From SSSZ01 sp016790965 (GTDB lineage: Bacteria; Pseudomonadota; Gammaproteobacteria; Burkholderiales; Rhodocyclaceae): DNA of 64,000 bases. Within the stretch, counting starts at the first letter, position 1. Every line of letters starts with the position of its first letter. The notes beneath the pieces are model-generated. The model did not search any database. It was not told the DNA's origin and worked only from the letters and a program-made list of their open reading frames with translations. The translations under genes and the position numbers were made by a program. Of this stretch, positions 43,861-53,693 are shown one piece after another. The stretch is taken from assembly GCA_016790965.1 (NCBI GenBank), contig JAEUNZ010000012.1, forward strand, positions 1 to 64,000. The letters are read 5' to 3'.

Positions 43861-44008
43861 GGCGGGATTATCGTGGAAAGCGCGCCGGCGGCGGTACGGC
43901 GCCGACGGCCCCGAGGCGGAACGCTCGGGTGGGTGCGGAGGTCCGGGGCACCCGGCCCGGCGGGCATCCACAAGCGGCCCACCAAGGTTTCAAGGATAAT
44001 CGCGTCCC

Positions 44009-45289
44009 ATGACTTCCCGCTCCCCTGCCGTCGCCTCCCTGGACCCGAGCGCCCTGGCCTATGCGCTCCAGGCGGCAGCCCGGGTGGTGGCTGAGGTGCT
44101 GGCAGGGCGCAGTCTGGCCGAGGGCTTGCCGGCCTGGATCGACGCCGAGGCCCGGCCCGCCGTACAGGACTTCATATACAGCAGCCTGCGCCAGTACGGT
44201 CGGGGCGACTTCCTGCTTGGGCGACTGCTGGACCGGCCCCTGGATGAAGACGAGGTACGCGCCCTGCTGCTCATCGCGCTGCACCGCCTGGAATCTCGCC
44301 CCGAGGCGGCCCACACCACTGTCGATCAGGCGGTGAGCGCTGCCGGCTCCTGGGCCGGGGGGCGCCGCAAGGGCCTGGTCAACGCCGTGTTGCGCAGGTT
44401 TCAGCGCGAGCGCGAGGCGCTTCTCGCAGCGGCGGAAGCCGACGAGGTCGCCGCACGGCGGCACCCGCTCTGGTGGCTCGGACGCCTGCGGCAGGCCTAT
44501 CCGGAAAGCTGGGAGAGCATTGTGGCCGCCGGCAACCGGCCGCCCCCCATGGCGCTGCGGGTCAATGTGCGCCTGGGGAGCGTCGCCGCTTACGCCGCCG
44601 AACTCCAGGCACGGGGGATCTCCTCCCGCCCCTGGGACGAGGCAGGGCTGATCCTCGACAAGCCGGTCCCCGTCGAGCGTCTGCCCCATTTTTTCGAGGG
44701 ACGGGCATCGGTGCAAGATCCCGGGGCGCAGCGGGCGGCCACCTTGCTCGACCCGGCTCCGGGCGGCCGGGTGCTGGACGCTTGCGCCGCGCCCGGGGGC
44801 AAGGCGGCGCATCTCCTGGAACGGGCCGACCTGGATCTCCTGGCTTTGGACCTGAAGCCAGCCCGCTGTCGCCGGGTAGAAGCCACCCTGGTCCGTCTCG
44901 GTCTGGCTGCCCGGGTCCGGGTGGCCGACGCAGCCAGACCCGATGCCTGGTGGGACGGGCAGCCCTTCGACGCTGTCCTGGCCGACGTGCCCTGTACGGC
45001 CAGCGGCGTCGTGAGGCGTCACCCGGACGCCAAGTGGCTGCGCCGAGAAGCCGACGTGGCCAGCTTTGCCACCACCCAGGCTCGCCTTTTGGATGCCCTG
45101 TGGCGAGTCGTGAAACCGGGCGGTAAACTGCTGTACGCTACCTGTTCCATTTTTCCCGAGGAGAACGGGGCGCAGGTGGAAGCCTTTCTGGCCCGGCAGG
45201 CGTCGGCCCGGCGAGGCCACGAAGAACAATGGCTGCCTTGCGACGACCACGATGGCTTCTACTACTGCCTCCTCGAAAAATTGCCCTGA
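44009..45289 (+). CDS. rsmB: 16S rRNA m5C967 methyltransferase
   Basis: The 426-residue enzyme has a NusB-like RNA-binding N-terminal domain (about 10-140; FIYSSLRQYGRGDFLLGRLL) and a Rossmann methyltransferase domain (LDACAAPGGKAAHLLE, about 256-271). The two catalytic cysteines are in ADVPCTASGVVRRHPD and YATCSIFPEEN. It methylates C967 of 16S rRNA. It overlaps the DUF4390 start by 38 bases and follows fmt in conserved order, although speD and the nuclease intervene here. Confidence 0.94.
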   Translation: MTSRSPAVASLDPSALAYALQAAARVVAEVLAGRSLAEGLPAWIDAEARPAVQDFIYSSLRQYGRGDFLLGRLLDRPLDEDEVRALLLIALHRLESRPEAAHTTVDQAVSAAGSWAGGRRKGLVNAVLRRFQREREALLAAAEADEVAARRHPLWWLGRLRQAYPESWESIVAAGNRPPPMALRVNVRLGSVAAYAAELQARGISSRPWDEAGLILDKPVPVERLPHFFEGRASVQDPGAQRAATLLDPAPGGRVLDACAAPGGKAAHLLERADLDLLALDLKPARCRRVEATLVRLGLAARVRVADAARPDAWWDGQPFDAVLADVPCTASGVVRRHPDAKWLRREADVASFATTQARLLDALWRVVKPGGKLLYATCSIFPEENGAQVEAFLARQASARRGHEEQWLPCDDHDGFYYCLLEKLP

Positions 45290-45878
45290 GCCCTGGCGGC
45301 TCCTGCTGGCAATCTTCTGCCTGGGCTGGTGCGCCTGGTTGCACGGGGCTGAGGTCGAGGTGCTCAATCCCCAACTCGTCCCCGTCGAGGACGGCTACGC
45401 CCTCAGCGCCGAGTTCAACTTCGAGATCAGTCCGCGCCTGGAAGAGGCCGTCGCCAAGGGGGTCGTCCTGCACTTCGTGACCGATTTCGAACTGATCCGG
45501 CCGCGCTGGTACTGGCTGGACGAAAAACTGGTCAGTCGCAGCCAGACCATCCGCCTGTCCTACCACGCCCTGACGCGCCAGTATCGCCTTTCCACCGGCG
45601 CCCTGCACCAGTCGGTGGAAACCCTCTCCGAGGCCCTGCGCTTGCTCTCGCGTCTGCGCCATTGGGTGGTGATCGAGCGACCCGGCGACAAGCCGGACAA
45701 GGACGCTCCCCGCGTCGGTGAGACCTACCAGGGCGCCTTGCGCCTCAGGCTGGATACCACCCAATTGCCCAAGCCATTCCAGATTGCCGCCCTGGGCAAC
45801 AAGGACTGGACCCTGGCTTCCGACTGGAAGACCTGGTCTGTCGTGCTGCCGCCCCTGCCTGCGGCGGAAACCCGGTGA
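45252..45878 (+). CDS. DUF4390 exported protein
   Basis: The 208-residue protein has a signal sequence (WRLLLAIFCLGWCAWLHG, about 15-32) and then a beta-rich domain (EVEVLNPQLVPVEDGYALSA, ISPRLEEAVAKGVVLHFVTD, YHALTRQYRLSTGALHQSVE) matching DUF4390. It overlaps rsmB at its start and the NtrY-like kinase at its end (ATGA). The constant position before the kinase suggests it may act with that sensor in the periplasm; the function is unknown. Confidence 0.85.
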   Translation: MASTTASSKNCPEPWRLLLAIFCLGWCAWLHGAEVEVLNPQLVPVEDGYALSAEFNFEISPRLEEAVAKGVVLHFVTDFELIRPRWYWLDEKLVSRSQTIRLSYHALTRQYRLSTGALHQSVETLSEALRLLSRLRHWVVIERPGDKPDKDAPRVGETYQGALRLRLDTTQLPKPFQIAALGNKDWTLASDWKTWSVVLPPLPAAETR

Positions 45879-48040
45879 AGACCAAGCGGCTCATTGCTGT
45901 CGGCGGGGCTCTGGCCGGGACCGTCGGCGCCATCGTCTGGTTCCTGCTTCTGGTCAGCACGGCGGCGGACACCGCGCTGTTCACCCGCCACTATCCGCTG
46001 CTCATCGCCTTCAACGTCGTCCTGGCCCTGGCCATGGTCGGCCTGGTGGGCTGGCAACTGACCGTCCTCTGGCGCGACTACCGCCGGCAGGTTTTCGGCG
46101 CGCGCCTGAAGCTTCGCCTCATGCTCATGTTCGGCGCGGTAGCGGTGCTGCCCGGAGCCCTGGTCTATGGCGTGTCGGTTCAGTTCGTCACCCGCTCCAT
46201 CGAGAGCTGGTTCGACGTTCGGGTGGAAAAGGCGCTCGAATCAGGCCTCAATCTGGGGCGCAGCGCCTTGGATTCCCTCCTCGCCGAGTTGTCCGACAAG
46301 GCGCGCAACATGGCCCTGGAGCTTTCCGAACTGCCGGAATCGGGCCGCCGCTCCGCCCTCCTGCGCTTGCTGGAACAGAGCGGTGCGCAGTCGGCCGCGC
46401 TTTTCTCCGCCGGCGGCCAGTTGCTGGCCAGCGCCAATTCGGAACTGGGTACCGGGCTCTTGCCCTCCTTGCCCAGCCAGACGCAACTCAAGCAGGCGCG
46501 CAGCGCTTTCGCCGTCACCTCGGTGGACCTGGAGGAGGGGCGCATGACGCTGCGGGTGCTCGTCCCGGTGGCTGCCCGTGCGGTGTACGAGGATCGCCGC
46601 ATCCTGCAACTGATCCACCCCGTGCCCCCGGCCCTGGCCCAGAACGCCGAGGCGGTCCAGGCCGTGTATCGGGACTACCAGGAACTGCAACTGGCCCGCG
46701 AGGGATTGACGCGCATCTATGCCCTCACCCTGACGCTCACCGTCCTGTTGGGCCTGTTTTCCGCCTTTGCCCTGGCCTTCGTCATGGCCCGCCGTTTGTC
46801 GGCGCCGCTTTCCATCCTGGCCGAGGGCACCCAGGCGGTGGCCCAGGGGGATTTCTCGCCGCGCCAGGCCGTGTATAGCCGCGACGAACTCGGCGTCCTC
46901 ACCCAATCCTTCAGCCGCATGACCCGCCAGTTGGACGAGGCCCGCCGCGAGGCGGAGCGGCACCGCACGGAGCTGGAGTCTGCCCGGGGCTATCTGGAAT
47001 CGATTCTGGCCAACCTTTCGGCAGGGGTGCTGGTTTTCGACCGCAGCTTCACCCTGCGTACGGTAAACGAGGGAGCCCTGACCATCCTGAGCGACGATTT
47101 CCAGGGCCTGGTCGGGCTTCCCTTACCCGAGTGGCCCCGCCAGGCGGCCCTGGCCGCCGCGATTCAAGGCCACCTTGCCCCCGGCACGGAAGGCGAGTGG
47201 CAGGGGCAACTGGAGATGGAGCGCCCCAATGGCATGCCCCAGGTTCTGTTGCTGCGGGGCACGCACCTGCCGGAAGCCAGCGGCGGCGGCGAGGTGGTGG
47301 TCTTCGACGACGTGACACGGCTCATCGCCGCCCAGCGCAGTGCGGCCTGGGGCGAAGTGGCGCGGCGCCTGGCCCACGAGATCAAGAATCCCCTGACGCC
47401 CATCCAGCTTTCTGCCGAACGCCTGCAATTGAAGCTGGCCGACAAGCTCCTGAACGGCGACGCGGACATGCTCAGGCGCAGTACCCAGACCATCATCAAC
47501 CAGGTCCAGGCCATGAAGCGCATGGTCGATGACTTCCGAGATTACGCCCGCCTGCCGGCTCCGGAAGTCGCTCCCCTGGATCTCAACGGTCTGATCGGCG
47601 AAGTGCTGGGGCTGTACGAGACCTCGGGCGCGCACATCGTCTTGCAACTGGCGGCGGATTTGCCGCCGGTTCTTGGCGACGTCACTCAACTGCGCCAGAT
47701 CATCCACAATCTGCTGCGTAACGGCGAAGACGCCCTGGAGGGCCGCGCCGGGGCGGAGATCACGGTGAGCACGGCGCGGGACGCCCGTCACGCCCGATTG
47801 CGCGTTGCCGACAACGGCCCGGGTTTTCCGGCTGAACTGCTGCCCCGCATCTTCGAGCCCTACGTCACCACCAAGGCGCGGGGCACGGGGTTGGGGCTGC
47901 CCATCGTCAAAAAAATCGTCGATGAACACCACGGACACATCGATATCGGCAATTCTCCGGAGGGCGGCGCGTGTATCGAAATACGCCTGCCCCTGGTACG
48001 GGAGGAGGAAGGAAGACATGGCAATCATTCTGGTCGTTGA
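45875..48040 (+). CDS. ntrY: NtrY-like sensor histidine kinase
   Basis: The 721-residue inner-membrane kinase has three N-terminal hydrophobic helices (about 6-28, 42-66, 83-105), an extracytoplasmic region, a fourth helix (about 283-304) and HAMP (about 305-358). PAS (about 370-480) and HisKA follow, with H501 in RRLAHEIKNPLTPIQLSAERL. The HATPase has an N box (NLLRNGEDAL) and G boxes (DNGPGFP, GTGLGLPIV). NtrY proteins sense redox or nitrogen signals and phosphorylate NtrX. It overlaps both neighbours, so DUF4390, ntrY and ntrX appear to be translated as one unit. Confidence 0.9.
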   Translation: MKTKRLIAVGGALAGTVGAIVWFLLLVSTAADTALFTRHYPLLIAFNVVLALAMVGLVGWQLTVLWRDYRRQVFGARLKLRLMLMFGAVAVLPGALVYGVSVQFVTRSIESWFDVRVEKALESGLNLGRSALDSLLAELSDKARNMALELSELPESGRRSALLRLLEQSGAQSAALFSAGGQLLASANSELGTGLLPSLPSQTQLKQARSAFAVTSVDLEEGRMTLRVLVPVAARAVYEDRRILQLIHPVPPALAQNAEAVQAVYRDYQELQLAREGLTRIYALTLTLTVLLGLFSAFALAFVMARRLSAPLSILAEGTQAVAQGDFSPRQAVYSRDELGVLTQSFSRMTRQLDEARREAERHRTELESARGYLESILANLSAGVLVFDRSFTLRTVNEGALTILSDDFQGLVGLPLPEWPRQAALAAAIQGHLAPGTEGEWQGQLEMERPNGMPQVLLLRGTHLPEASGGGEVVVFDDVTRLIAAQRSAAWGEVARRLAHEIKNPLTPIQLSAERLQLKLADKLLNGDADMLRRSTQTIINQVQAMKRMVDDFRDYARLPAPEVAPLDLNGLIGEVLGLYETSGAHIVLQLAADLPPVLGDVTQLRQIIHNLLRNGEDALEGRAGAEITVSTARDARHARLRVADNGPGFPAELLPRIFEPYVTTKARGTGLGLPIVKKIVDEHHGHIDIGNSPEGGACIEIRLPLVREEEGRHGNHSGR

Positions 48041-49280
48041 TGACGAGGTGGGTATTCGGGAGTTGCTCTCGGAAATCCTCATCGACGAAGGCTACGACGT
48101 CCGCCTGGCGGAGAATGCCGGCGCCGCCCGCCGGGTGCGCGAGGAACTACGACCCGACCTCGTTCTTCTCGACATCTGGATGCCGGACACGGACGGCATT
48201 TCGCTCCTCAAGGAGTGGCACGCCGGGGGCCAGCTCAGCATGCCGGTGGTGATGATGTCGGGCCACGGCACCATCGACTCGGCCGTCGAGGCGACCCGCT
48301 TCGGCGCCTTCGACTTTCTCGAAAAGCCCATCGCCCTGCAAAAACTCCTGACGACGGTGCAAAAGGCCTTGAAGCACGCCGGCCCGGTGCAGCGCCCCCA
48401 CCTGACCCTGGAAGCCTTTGCTCGCACCGGCTTCATGAAGGAATTCAAGCGCCGCCTGGAGCAGGCGGCCGGTAAGGCCTCGGTCATCCTGCTCAAGGGG
48501 GCGAGCGGCGGCATGGCGGAAATCTGCGCTCGCACCCTGCAGCCGCCCCGGGCTCCCTGGCTCGACCTTTCCTCCCTGACTGCGGCAGTGTCTCAGGAGG
48601 CCCTGGAGAAGGCGGGTGGCGGGGTGATTTTCGTCCCCGACCTGTCGGCTCTGGGCAAATTGCAGCAGATGAACCTGAGCTTCACCCTGGATCGACTGGA
48701 AAAGCTCAACCTCTTGCTGGTCGCCGCCAGCAGCCGCCCCCTGTCCGCCCTGGGAGAGGCGGGCTGGGACGGCAAGCTCATCGCCCGCCTGGGCGAAATC
48801 TGGGTCGCCATGCCCAGCTTGGCCGGCCACGCCGATGACGTGCCGGAAATCGCCGGTCTTCTGCTCACCCACTTCATCGAGCGCGGCGAGGTGCCCGCCC
48901 GCCGCCTGGCCAGCAGTGCCCTCAACGCGCTGCGCACCCAGCCCTGGAAGGGCGCTGGCGACGGCGGCTGGTCGGAGCTGTACACCCTGGTGCGCAATCT
49001 CGCCCTGACCACCCTGGATGAGGAGATCGTCTCCGACGACGTCGCCCGGCTACGTCCCCAGGAGGAAGCGGATGCCACGGTCGCCTCCCTGCTGCCGCTC
49101 CTCGACCAGCCCCTGCGGGAGGCGAGGGATGCCTTCGAGAAAATCTATTTCGAACACCACCTGCGCCTGGAAGGGGGAAACATGACCAAGCTGGCCGACA
49201 AGTCCGGCCTGGAGCGGACCCACCTGTACCGCAAGCTGAAGCAGCTCGGGGTGGCCCTGGGCCGCAGGGCGGAAGACTGA
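48018..49280 (+). CDS. ntrX: NtrX-like response regulator with degenerate AAA+ domain
   Basis: The 420-residue regulator has an intact receiver (acidic VVDDE, D52 in LLDIWMP, K in FLEKP), a central region (about 130-330) and a Fis-type helix-turn-helix (GNMTKLADKSGLERTHLYRK, about 388-407). The central part aligns in position with the sigma-54 ATPase but lacks a Walker A (LKGASGGMAE stands there) and the GAFTGA loop. It cannot be a conventional sigma-54 activator and probably binds DNA as an ordinary regulator. The start at 48018 follows GGAGGAAGGAAG. Confidence 0.88.
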   Translation: MAIILVVDDEVGIRELLSEILIDEGYDVRLAENAGAARRVREELRPDLVLLDIWMPDTDGISLLKEWHAGGQLSMPVVMMSGHGTIDSAVEATRFGAFDFLEKPIALQKLLTTVQKALKHAGPVQRPHLTLEAFARTGFMKEFKRRLEQAAGKASVILLKGASGGMAEICARTLQPPRAPWLDLSSLTAAVSQEALEKAGGGVIFVPDLSALGKLQQMNLSFTLDRLEKLNLLLVAASSRPLSALGEAGWDGKLIARLGEIWVAMPSLAGHADDVPEIAGLLLTHFIERGEVPARRLASSALNALRTQPWKGAGDGGWSELYTLVRNLALTTLDEEIVSDDVARLRPQEEADATVASLLPLLDQPLREARDAFEKIYFEHHLRLEGGNMTKLADKSGLERTHLYRKLKQLGVALGRRAED

Positions 49281-49294
49281 CGGGGGCGACATCC

Positions 49295-50728
49295 ATGCGC
49301 GTCATCATTCTCGGGGCGGGTCAGGTCGGGGCCAGCGTGGCCGAAGGCCTGGTCTCGGAAGAAAACGACATCACGGTTGTGGATACAGACGCTGCACGCC
49401 TGCACCACTTGCAGGACCGCCTCGATCTGCGCACCGTCTGCGGCAGTGCGGCGCTGCCCTCGGTCCTGAAAAACGCCGGGGCTGAAGATGCCGACCTCCT
49501 CATCGCCGTCACCCAGAACGATCAGACCAACCTGGTGGCATGCAAGCTCGCCCACAGTGTGTTCAAGATTCCCACCCGCATCGCCCGTCTGCGCTCGCGG
49601 GACTTCCTGGAAGACGAGGCCCTGCTCGCGCCGGAAAATTTTGCCGTCGATTTCGCCATCTGCCCCGAGCAGATCATCACCGACTACATCCGGCGCCTGA
49701 TCGAATTTCCCGAGGCTCTGCAGGTGTTGGAGTTCGCCCGCGGCCGGGTCAGCCTGGTTGCCGTGCGGGCCTACGAGGGCGGGCTTCTGGTGGGCAAACC
49801 CATCCGGGAGATGCGAGATCACCTGCCGGCGGATGCCGACGCCCGCATCGCCGCCATCTTCCGCCGCGACCAGCCAGTGATTCCGGAGGGGGGAACGGTG
49901 ATCGAGGCCGGCGACGAAGTCTTCCTGCTGGCTGCCGCGGAGAACATCCGTAACGTGCTGCGCGAGTTGCGCCGCCTGGTCAATCCGGTCGTCCGCATCA
50001 TGATCGCCGGCGGTGGCAACGTGGGCCTGCGCCTCGCCCAGCGCCTGGAAAAGCGTTATGAAATCAAAATCATAGAAGGCAATGCCGGGCGAGCCGAGGC
50101 CATCGCCAGCGAAGTGAGCGAAACCCTGGTCCTGCTGGGTGACGCCACCGACGAGGAGCTGCTGGAGCAGGAAAACATCGCCGAGATGGATCTCTTCCTC
50201 GCCCTCACCAATGACGACGAAGACAACATCATGGCCGGCAGCCTGGCCAAGCGTCTGGGTTGCAAGCGGGTAGTGGCGCTCATCAATCGCCGCGCCTACG
50301 CCGAGATGATCGAGGGCGGCCCCATCGACATCGGCATCTCGCCGGCCCAGGTGTCCATCGGCACCCTCCTGGCCCACGTGCGGCAGGGGGACGTGGCCGA
50401 AGTTCATCCGCTCCGTCGCGGCGCCGCCGAGGCGCTGGAACTGGTCGCCCACGGCGACGCCCGCACCTCCAAGGTCGTCGGCCGCCGCTTCGACGAAATC
50501 GATTGGCCCCACGGCGTCACCGTCGCAGCCCTGGTGCGCAACTTCGACCAGCCGGTGATCGTGGGGCGCACCGACGACTGGACCGCCGTCACCCGCTACG
50601 GCGAGGTGGAGATCGCCCACCACGATACGGTGATCCAGCCGGAAGACCACGTCATCGTCTTCTGTACCCGCAAGAGCCTGGTGAAGAAGGTCGAGAAGCT
50701 CTTCCAGGTCGGATTCCACTTCTTCTGA
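49295..50728 (+). CDS. trkA: Trk potassium uptake NAD-binding protein TrkA
   Basis: The 477-residue cytosolic regulatory subunit has two RCK/TrkA repeats. Each has a Rossmann NAD site (MRVIILGAGQVGASVAEGL at 1-19; IMIAGGGNVGLRLAQRL at about 234-250) and a TrkA-C domain. It gates the TrkH channel in response to NADH and ATP. It lies 14 bases after ntrX and 10 before trkH. The length agrees with E. coli TrkA (458). Confidence 0.95.
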   Translation: MRVIILGAGQVGASVAEGLVSEENDITVVDTDAARLHHLQDRLDLRTVCGSAALPSVLKNAGAEDADLLIAVTQNDQTNLVACKLAHSVFKIPTRIARLRSRDFLEDEALLAPENFAVDFAICPEQIITDYIRRLIEFPEALQVLEFARGRVSLVAVRAYEGGLLVGKPIREMRDHLPADADARIAAIFRRDQPVIPEGGTVIEAGDEVFLLAAAENIRNVLRELRRLVNPVVRIMIAGGGNVGLRLAQRLEKRYEIKIIEGNAGRAEAIASEVSETLVLLGDATDEELLEQENIAEMDLFLALTNDDEDNIMAGSLAKRLGCKRVVALINRRAYAEMIEGGPIDIGISPAQVSIGTLLAHVRQGDVAEVHPLRRGAAEALELVAHGDARTSKVVGRRFDEIDWPHGVTVAALVRNFDQPVIVGRTDDWTAVTRYGEVEIAHHDTVIQPEDHVIVFCTRKSLVKKVEKLFQVGFHFF

Positions 50729-50738
50729 GAGCGCCGCC

Positions 50739-52193
50739 GTGGAGCGTTTCGCCCCCGTCTTCAAAGTCCTGGGCATGATCGTCATGCTCTTCGGCCTGAC
50801 CATGCTGCTCCCTCTTGCGCTGTCCTACGCGGTGGACGATGGCGCCCAGGGCGCTTACGACGAGTCCATTGCCCTGACCCTGCTGTGCGGCGCCCTGCTC
50901 TGGCACCGCCACCGGGGAGTGAAGCGGGAGCTGACCGTGCGCGACGGTTTCCTCATGGTCGTCCTGGTCTGGACCGTGCTGCCCGTCTTCGCCTGCGTTC
51001 CGTTCATGATCCAGATGGGGGCGAGCTTCACCGATGCCTATTTCGAAGCGGTATCGGGCCTGACCACCACAGGCTCCACCGTTTTTTCCGGCCTCGACGC
51101 GCTGCCGCCGTCGATCAACCTCTGGCGCCACCAGCTGGTGTGGGTTGGCGGCATGGGCCTCATCGTCCTCGCGGTGGCCATCCTCCCCCTGCTGGGTATC
51201 GGCGGGCGCCAGATGTTCAAGGCCGAGACGCCGGGGCCCATGAAGGATGCCAAGATGACCCCCCGCATCGCCGAAACGGCCAAGGGTCTGTGGCTCGTCT
51301 ATCTGGCCATCTCGGTGGCCTGCATCCTGGCCTACTGGCTGGCCGGGATGAGCGCTTTCGACGCGGTCTGTCATGGCTTCTCGACCATGGGTCTGGGCGG
51401 ATTCTCGACCCACGACGCGAGCTTCGGCCACTTCAATGCTCCGCTCATCGAGGCGGTCGCCATTGTCTTCATGCTCCTGGCGGGAATCAATTTCGCCACC
51501 CACTTCCTTGCCGTCAGCGGCCGTTCGCTGCGGCCCTACCTCGGCGACCCGGAGGCGGGATGGTATCTGGCCGTCGTGGGGGCGAGCATCCTGATGGTCG
51601 CCGTCTACATCTGGGCAGCAGGAGCCTACCCCGACCTCGGGACGGCGCTGCGCCACGCAGCCTTCAATGTGATTTCCATCGCCACCACCACCGGCTACGC
51701 CAGCGTCGATTTCGCCCTGTGGCCCATTTTTGCCCCCCTGTGGATGCTTTTCCTGTCCAGCTTCGCCACCAGTGCCGGGTCCACGGGGGGAGGCATCAAG
51801 ATGATCCGGGCGCTGCTGCTCTACAAGCAGGTCTATCGGGAATTGCTGCGGGCCATGCACCCCGCCGCGGTCTACAACGTCCGGGTGGGCGGCCAGGTCG
51901 CGCCCCAGAGCATTCTGTTCGCCGTCCTCGCCTTCGGCTTCATGTACATGGTGAGCATCGTGTCGATGACCCTGGTCCTCGCCTTTACCGGCCTGGACAT
52001 CGTCACGGCCTTCACCGCCGTTGTCGCCAGCATCAACAACACCGGCCCCGGCCTCGGCCAGGTGGGGCCCTCGACCACCTACGAAGTGCTCAGCGATGCG
52101 CAAACCTGGGTGTGTACCTTTGCCATGCTCCTCGGGCGGCTGGAAATCTTCACCCTTCTGGTGGTCTTTACCCCGGCCTTCTGGCGCAAGTGA
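50739..52193 (+). CDS. trkH: Trk potassium uptake membrane protein TrkH
   Basis: The 484-residue channel has about ten membrane helices with four selectivity-filter loops: SGLTTTGSTVF, GFSTMGLGGFSTHD, ISIATTTGYASVDF and ASINNTGPGLGQVGP. It imports K+ driven by the membrane potential, gated by TrkA. The start is GTG at 50739, following GAGAGCG. It directly follows trkA, so the complex is made from one operon. Confidence 0.95.
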   Translation: MERFAPVFKVLGMIVMLFGLTMLLPLALSYAVDDGAQGAYDESIALTLLCGALLWHRHRGVKRELTVRDGFLMVVLVWTVLPVFACVPFMIQMGASFTDAYFEAVSGLTTTGSTVFSGLDALPPSINLWRHQLVWVGGMGLIVLAVAILPLLGIGGRQMFKAETPGPMKDAKMTPRIAETAKGLWLVYLAISVACILAYWLAGMSAFDAVCHGFSTMGLGGFSTHDASFGHFNAPLIEAVAIVFMLLAGINFATHFLAVSGRSLRPYLGDPEAGWYLAVVGASILMVAVYIWAAGAYPDLGTALRHAAFNVISIATTTGYASVDFALWPIFAPLWMLFLSSFATSAGSTGGGIKMIRALLLYKQVYRELLRAMHPAAVYNVRVGGQVAPQSILFAVLAFGFMYMVSIVSMTLVLAFTGLDIVTAFTAVVASINNTGPGLGQVGPSTTYEVLSDAQTWVCTFAMLLGRLEIFTLLVVFTPAFWRK

Positions 52194-52248
52194 CCGGCGG
52201 GGCCGAAAGGCGGATAATTCGCGTCTTTCGACCTCCGGCGAGCCCATC

Positions 52249-53310
52249 GTGACCCGACCCCGCAATGACAACTTCCTGCGCGCCCTCCTGAAGGAGCCCA
52301 CTGACCACGTTCCCCTCTGGCTCATGCGTCAGGCCGGCCGCTACCTGCCGGAATATTGCGAAACGAGAAAGCGGGCGGGCAACTTCCTCAATCTGTGCAA
52401 GACGCCCTCCCTGGCCTGCGAGGTGACCCTGCAACCCCTGGCTCGCTACGATCTCGACGCCGCCATTCTCTTTTCCGACATCCTCACTATCCCTGACGCC
52501 ATGGGTCTCGGCCTCTATTTCGAGGAAGGCGAGGGCCCCAAGTTCGAGCGGCCCCTGCGCGAGGAATGGGCGATCAATGACCTTTCGGCGCCGGACCCCT
52601 TTGATCACCTGCGCTACGTCATGGATGCGGTGAGCGAAATCCGCCGGGCTCTGGACAACTCGGTTCCCCTCATCGGATTTTCCGGCAGCCCCTATACCCT
52701 GGCCTGCTACATGGTCGAGGGCGGCGGTTCCAGCGACTTCCGCCGCATCAAGACCATGCTTTACGACCGGCCGGATCTCCTTCACCGCATCCTGGCCGTG
52801 ACCGCAGACACGGTGACCGCCTACCTCAACGCCCAGATCGACAGCGGCGCCCAGGCGGTGATGATTTTCGACACCTGGGGCGGCTCCCTGTCGGCCGCCG
52901 CCTACCGCGAGTTCTCCCTGGCCTACATGCAGCGCATCGTCGCCGGCCTGAAGCGGGAAAAGGACGGCGAGCGAGTGCCCTGCATCGTCTTCACCAAGAA
53001 TGGCGGCCTGTGGCTGGAAAGCATCGCCGATATCGGTTGTGACGCCCTCGGCCTCGACTGGACCCTGGACATCGGCGAAGCCCGCCGACGGGTTGGCGAC
53101 CGGGTGGCCCTGCAGGGCAATCTGGATCCCAACGTGCTCTTCGCCTCGCCGGACGTCGTCGCGGCAGAGGCGCGCAAGGTTCTCGACAGTTTCGGTGCCG
53201 GCAACACAGGCCATGTGTTCAACCTGGGCCACGGTATTTCCCAATTCACCCCGCCGGAAAACGTGACGGTCCTGGTCGATACGGTCCACGCTTATCGCTC
53301 GACGCGGTAA
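52249..53310 (+). CDS. hemE: Uroporphyrinogen decarboxylase
   Basis: The 353-residue cytosolic enzyme removes four carboxyl groups from uroporphyrinogen III to give coproporphyrinogen III in heme synthesis. The start signature PLWLMRQAGRYLPEYCETR (about 22-40) includes the substrate-binding arginines. IGFSGSPYTLACYMVEGGGS and MIFDTWGGSLS follow. The GTG at 52249 gives the family length of about 354; the longer upstream frame is intergenic. It lies 55 bases after trkH. Confidence 0.96.
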   Translation: MTRPRNDNFLRALLKEPTDHVPLWLMRQAGRYLPEYCETRKRAGNFLNLCKTPSLACEVTLQPLARYDLDAAILFSDILTIPDAMGLGLYFEEGEGPKFERPLREEWAINDLSAPDPFDHLRYVMDAVSEIRRALDNSVPLIGFSGSPYTLACYMVEGGGSSDFRRIKTMLYDRPDLLHRILAVTADTVTAYLNAQIDSGAQAVMIFDTWGGSLSAAAYREFSLAYMQRIVAGLKREKDGERVPCIVFTKNGGLWLESIADIGCDALGLDWTLDIGEARRRVGDRVALQGNLDPNVLFASPDVVAAEARKVLDSFGAGNTGHVFNLGHGISQFTPPENVTVLVDTVHAYRSTR

Positions 53311-53473
53311 GCCGTTCGCCAGGCTCACGCAGGGCGGGCGCGAGCAAGGCACGGCGCTGTCCACTTCGAACGGCACCGTCCTGGGACGGTCCTCGGCGGC
53401 CGGATGGAGAGCAGGCTAAACGCCGAGCGAACCTACGCCTAAGGTCATAGGTACTCACAAGCGGGTGTTTCAC

Positions 53474-53482
53474 TTATGCACA
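53474..53482 (+). promoter_or_regulatory. DnaA box
   Basis: TTATGCACA fits the strict consensus TTATNCACA. Confidence 0.55.
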
Positions 53483-53651
53483 GTTTGGGGGCGTGGGCTC
53501 CAGGGAAATGGGCTCCGCCCCGTTGACAGTGACGTAAAAAGCCAAGTCGTTGATTCGTTGGGGTTTACGCCGCGCCGATTTTTTCGGCAAAGTGACAAAA
53601 ATCCTTCTGGAGTACCGGTTTAGGCCATTCATCCAAAAGCAATCCACAAAG

Positions 53652-53660
53652 TTATCCACA
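53652..53660 (+). promoter_or_regulatory. DnaA box
   Basis: TTATCCACA is the highest-affinity DnaA box sequence. A weaker relative (CAATCCACA) lies 12 bases upstream at 53640-53648. Confidence 0.65.
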
Positions 53661-53664
53661 GATT

Positions 53665-53693
53665 TTGGGGACAATTTGAAAAACCTCTATAAG
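53665..53693 (+). promoter_or_regulatory. Candidate priA promoter
   Basis: TTGGGG and TATAAG are separated by 17 bases, with the strong DnaA box directly upstream of the -35 element. DnaA control of priA is therefore possible. Confidence 0.4.
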
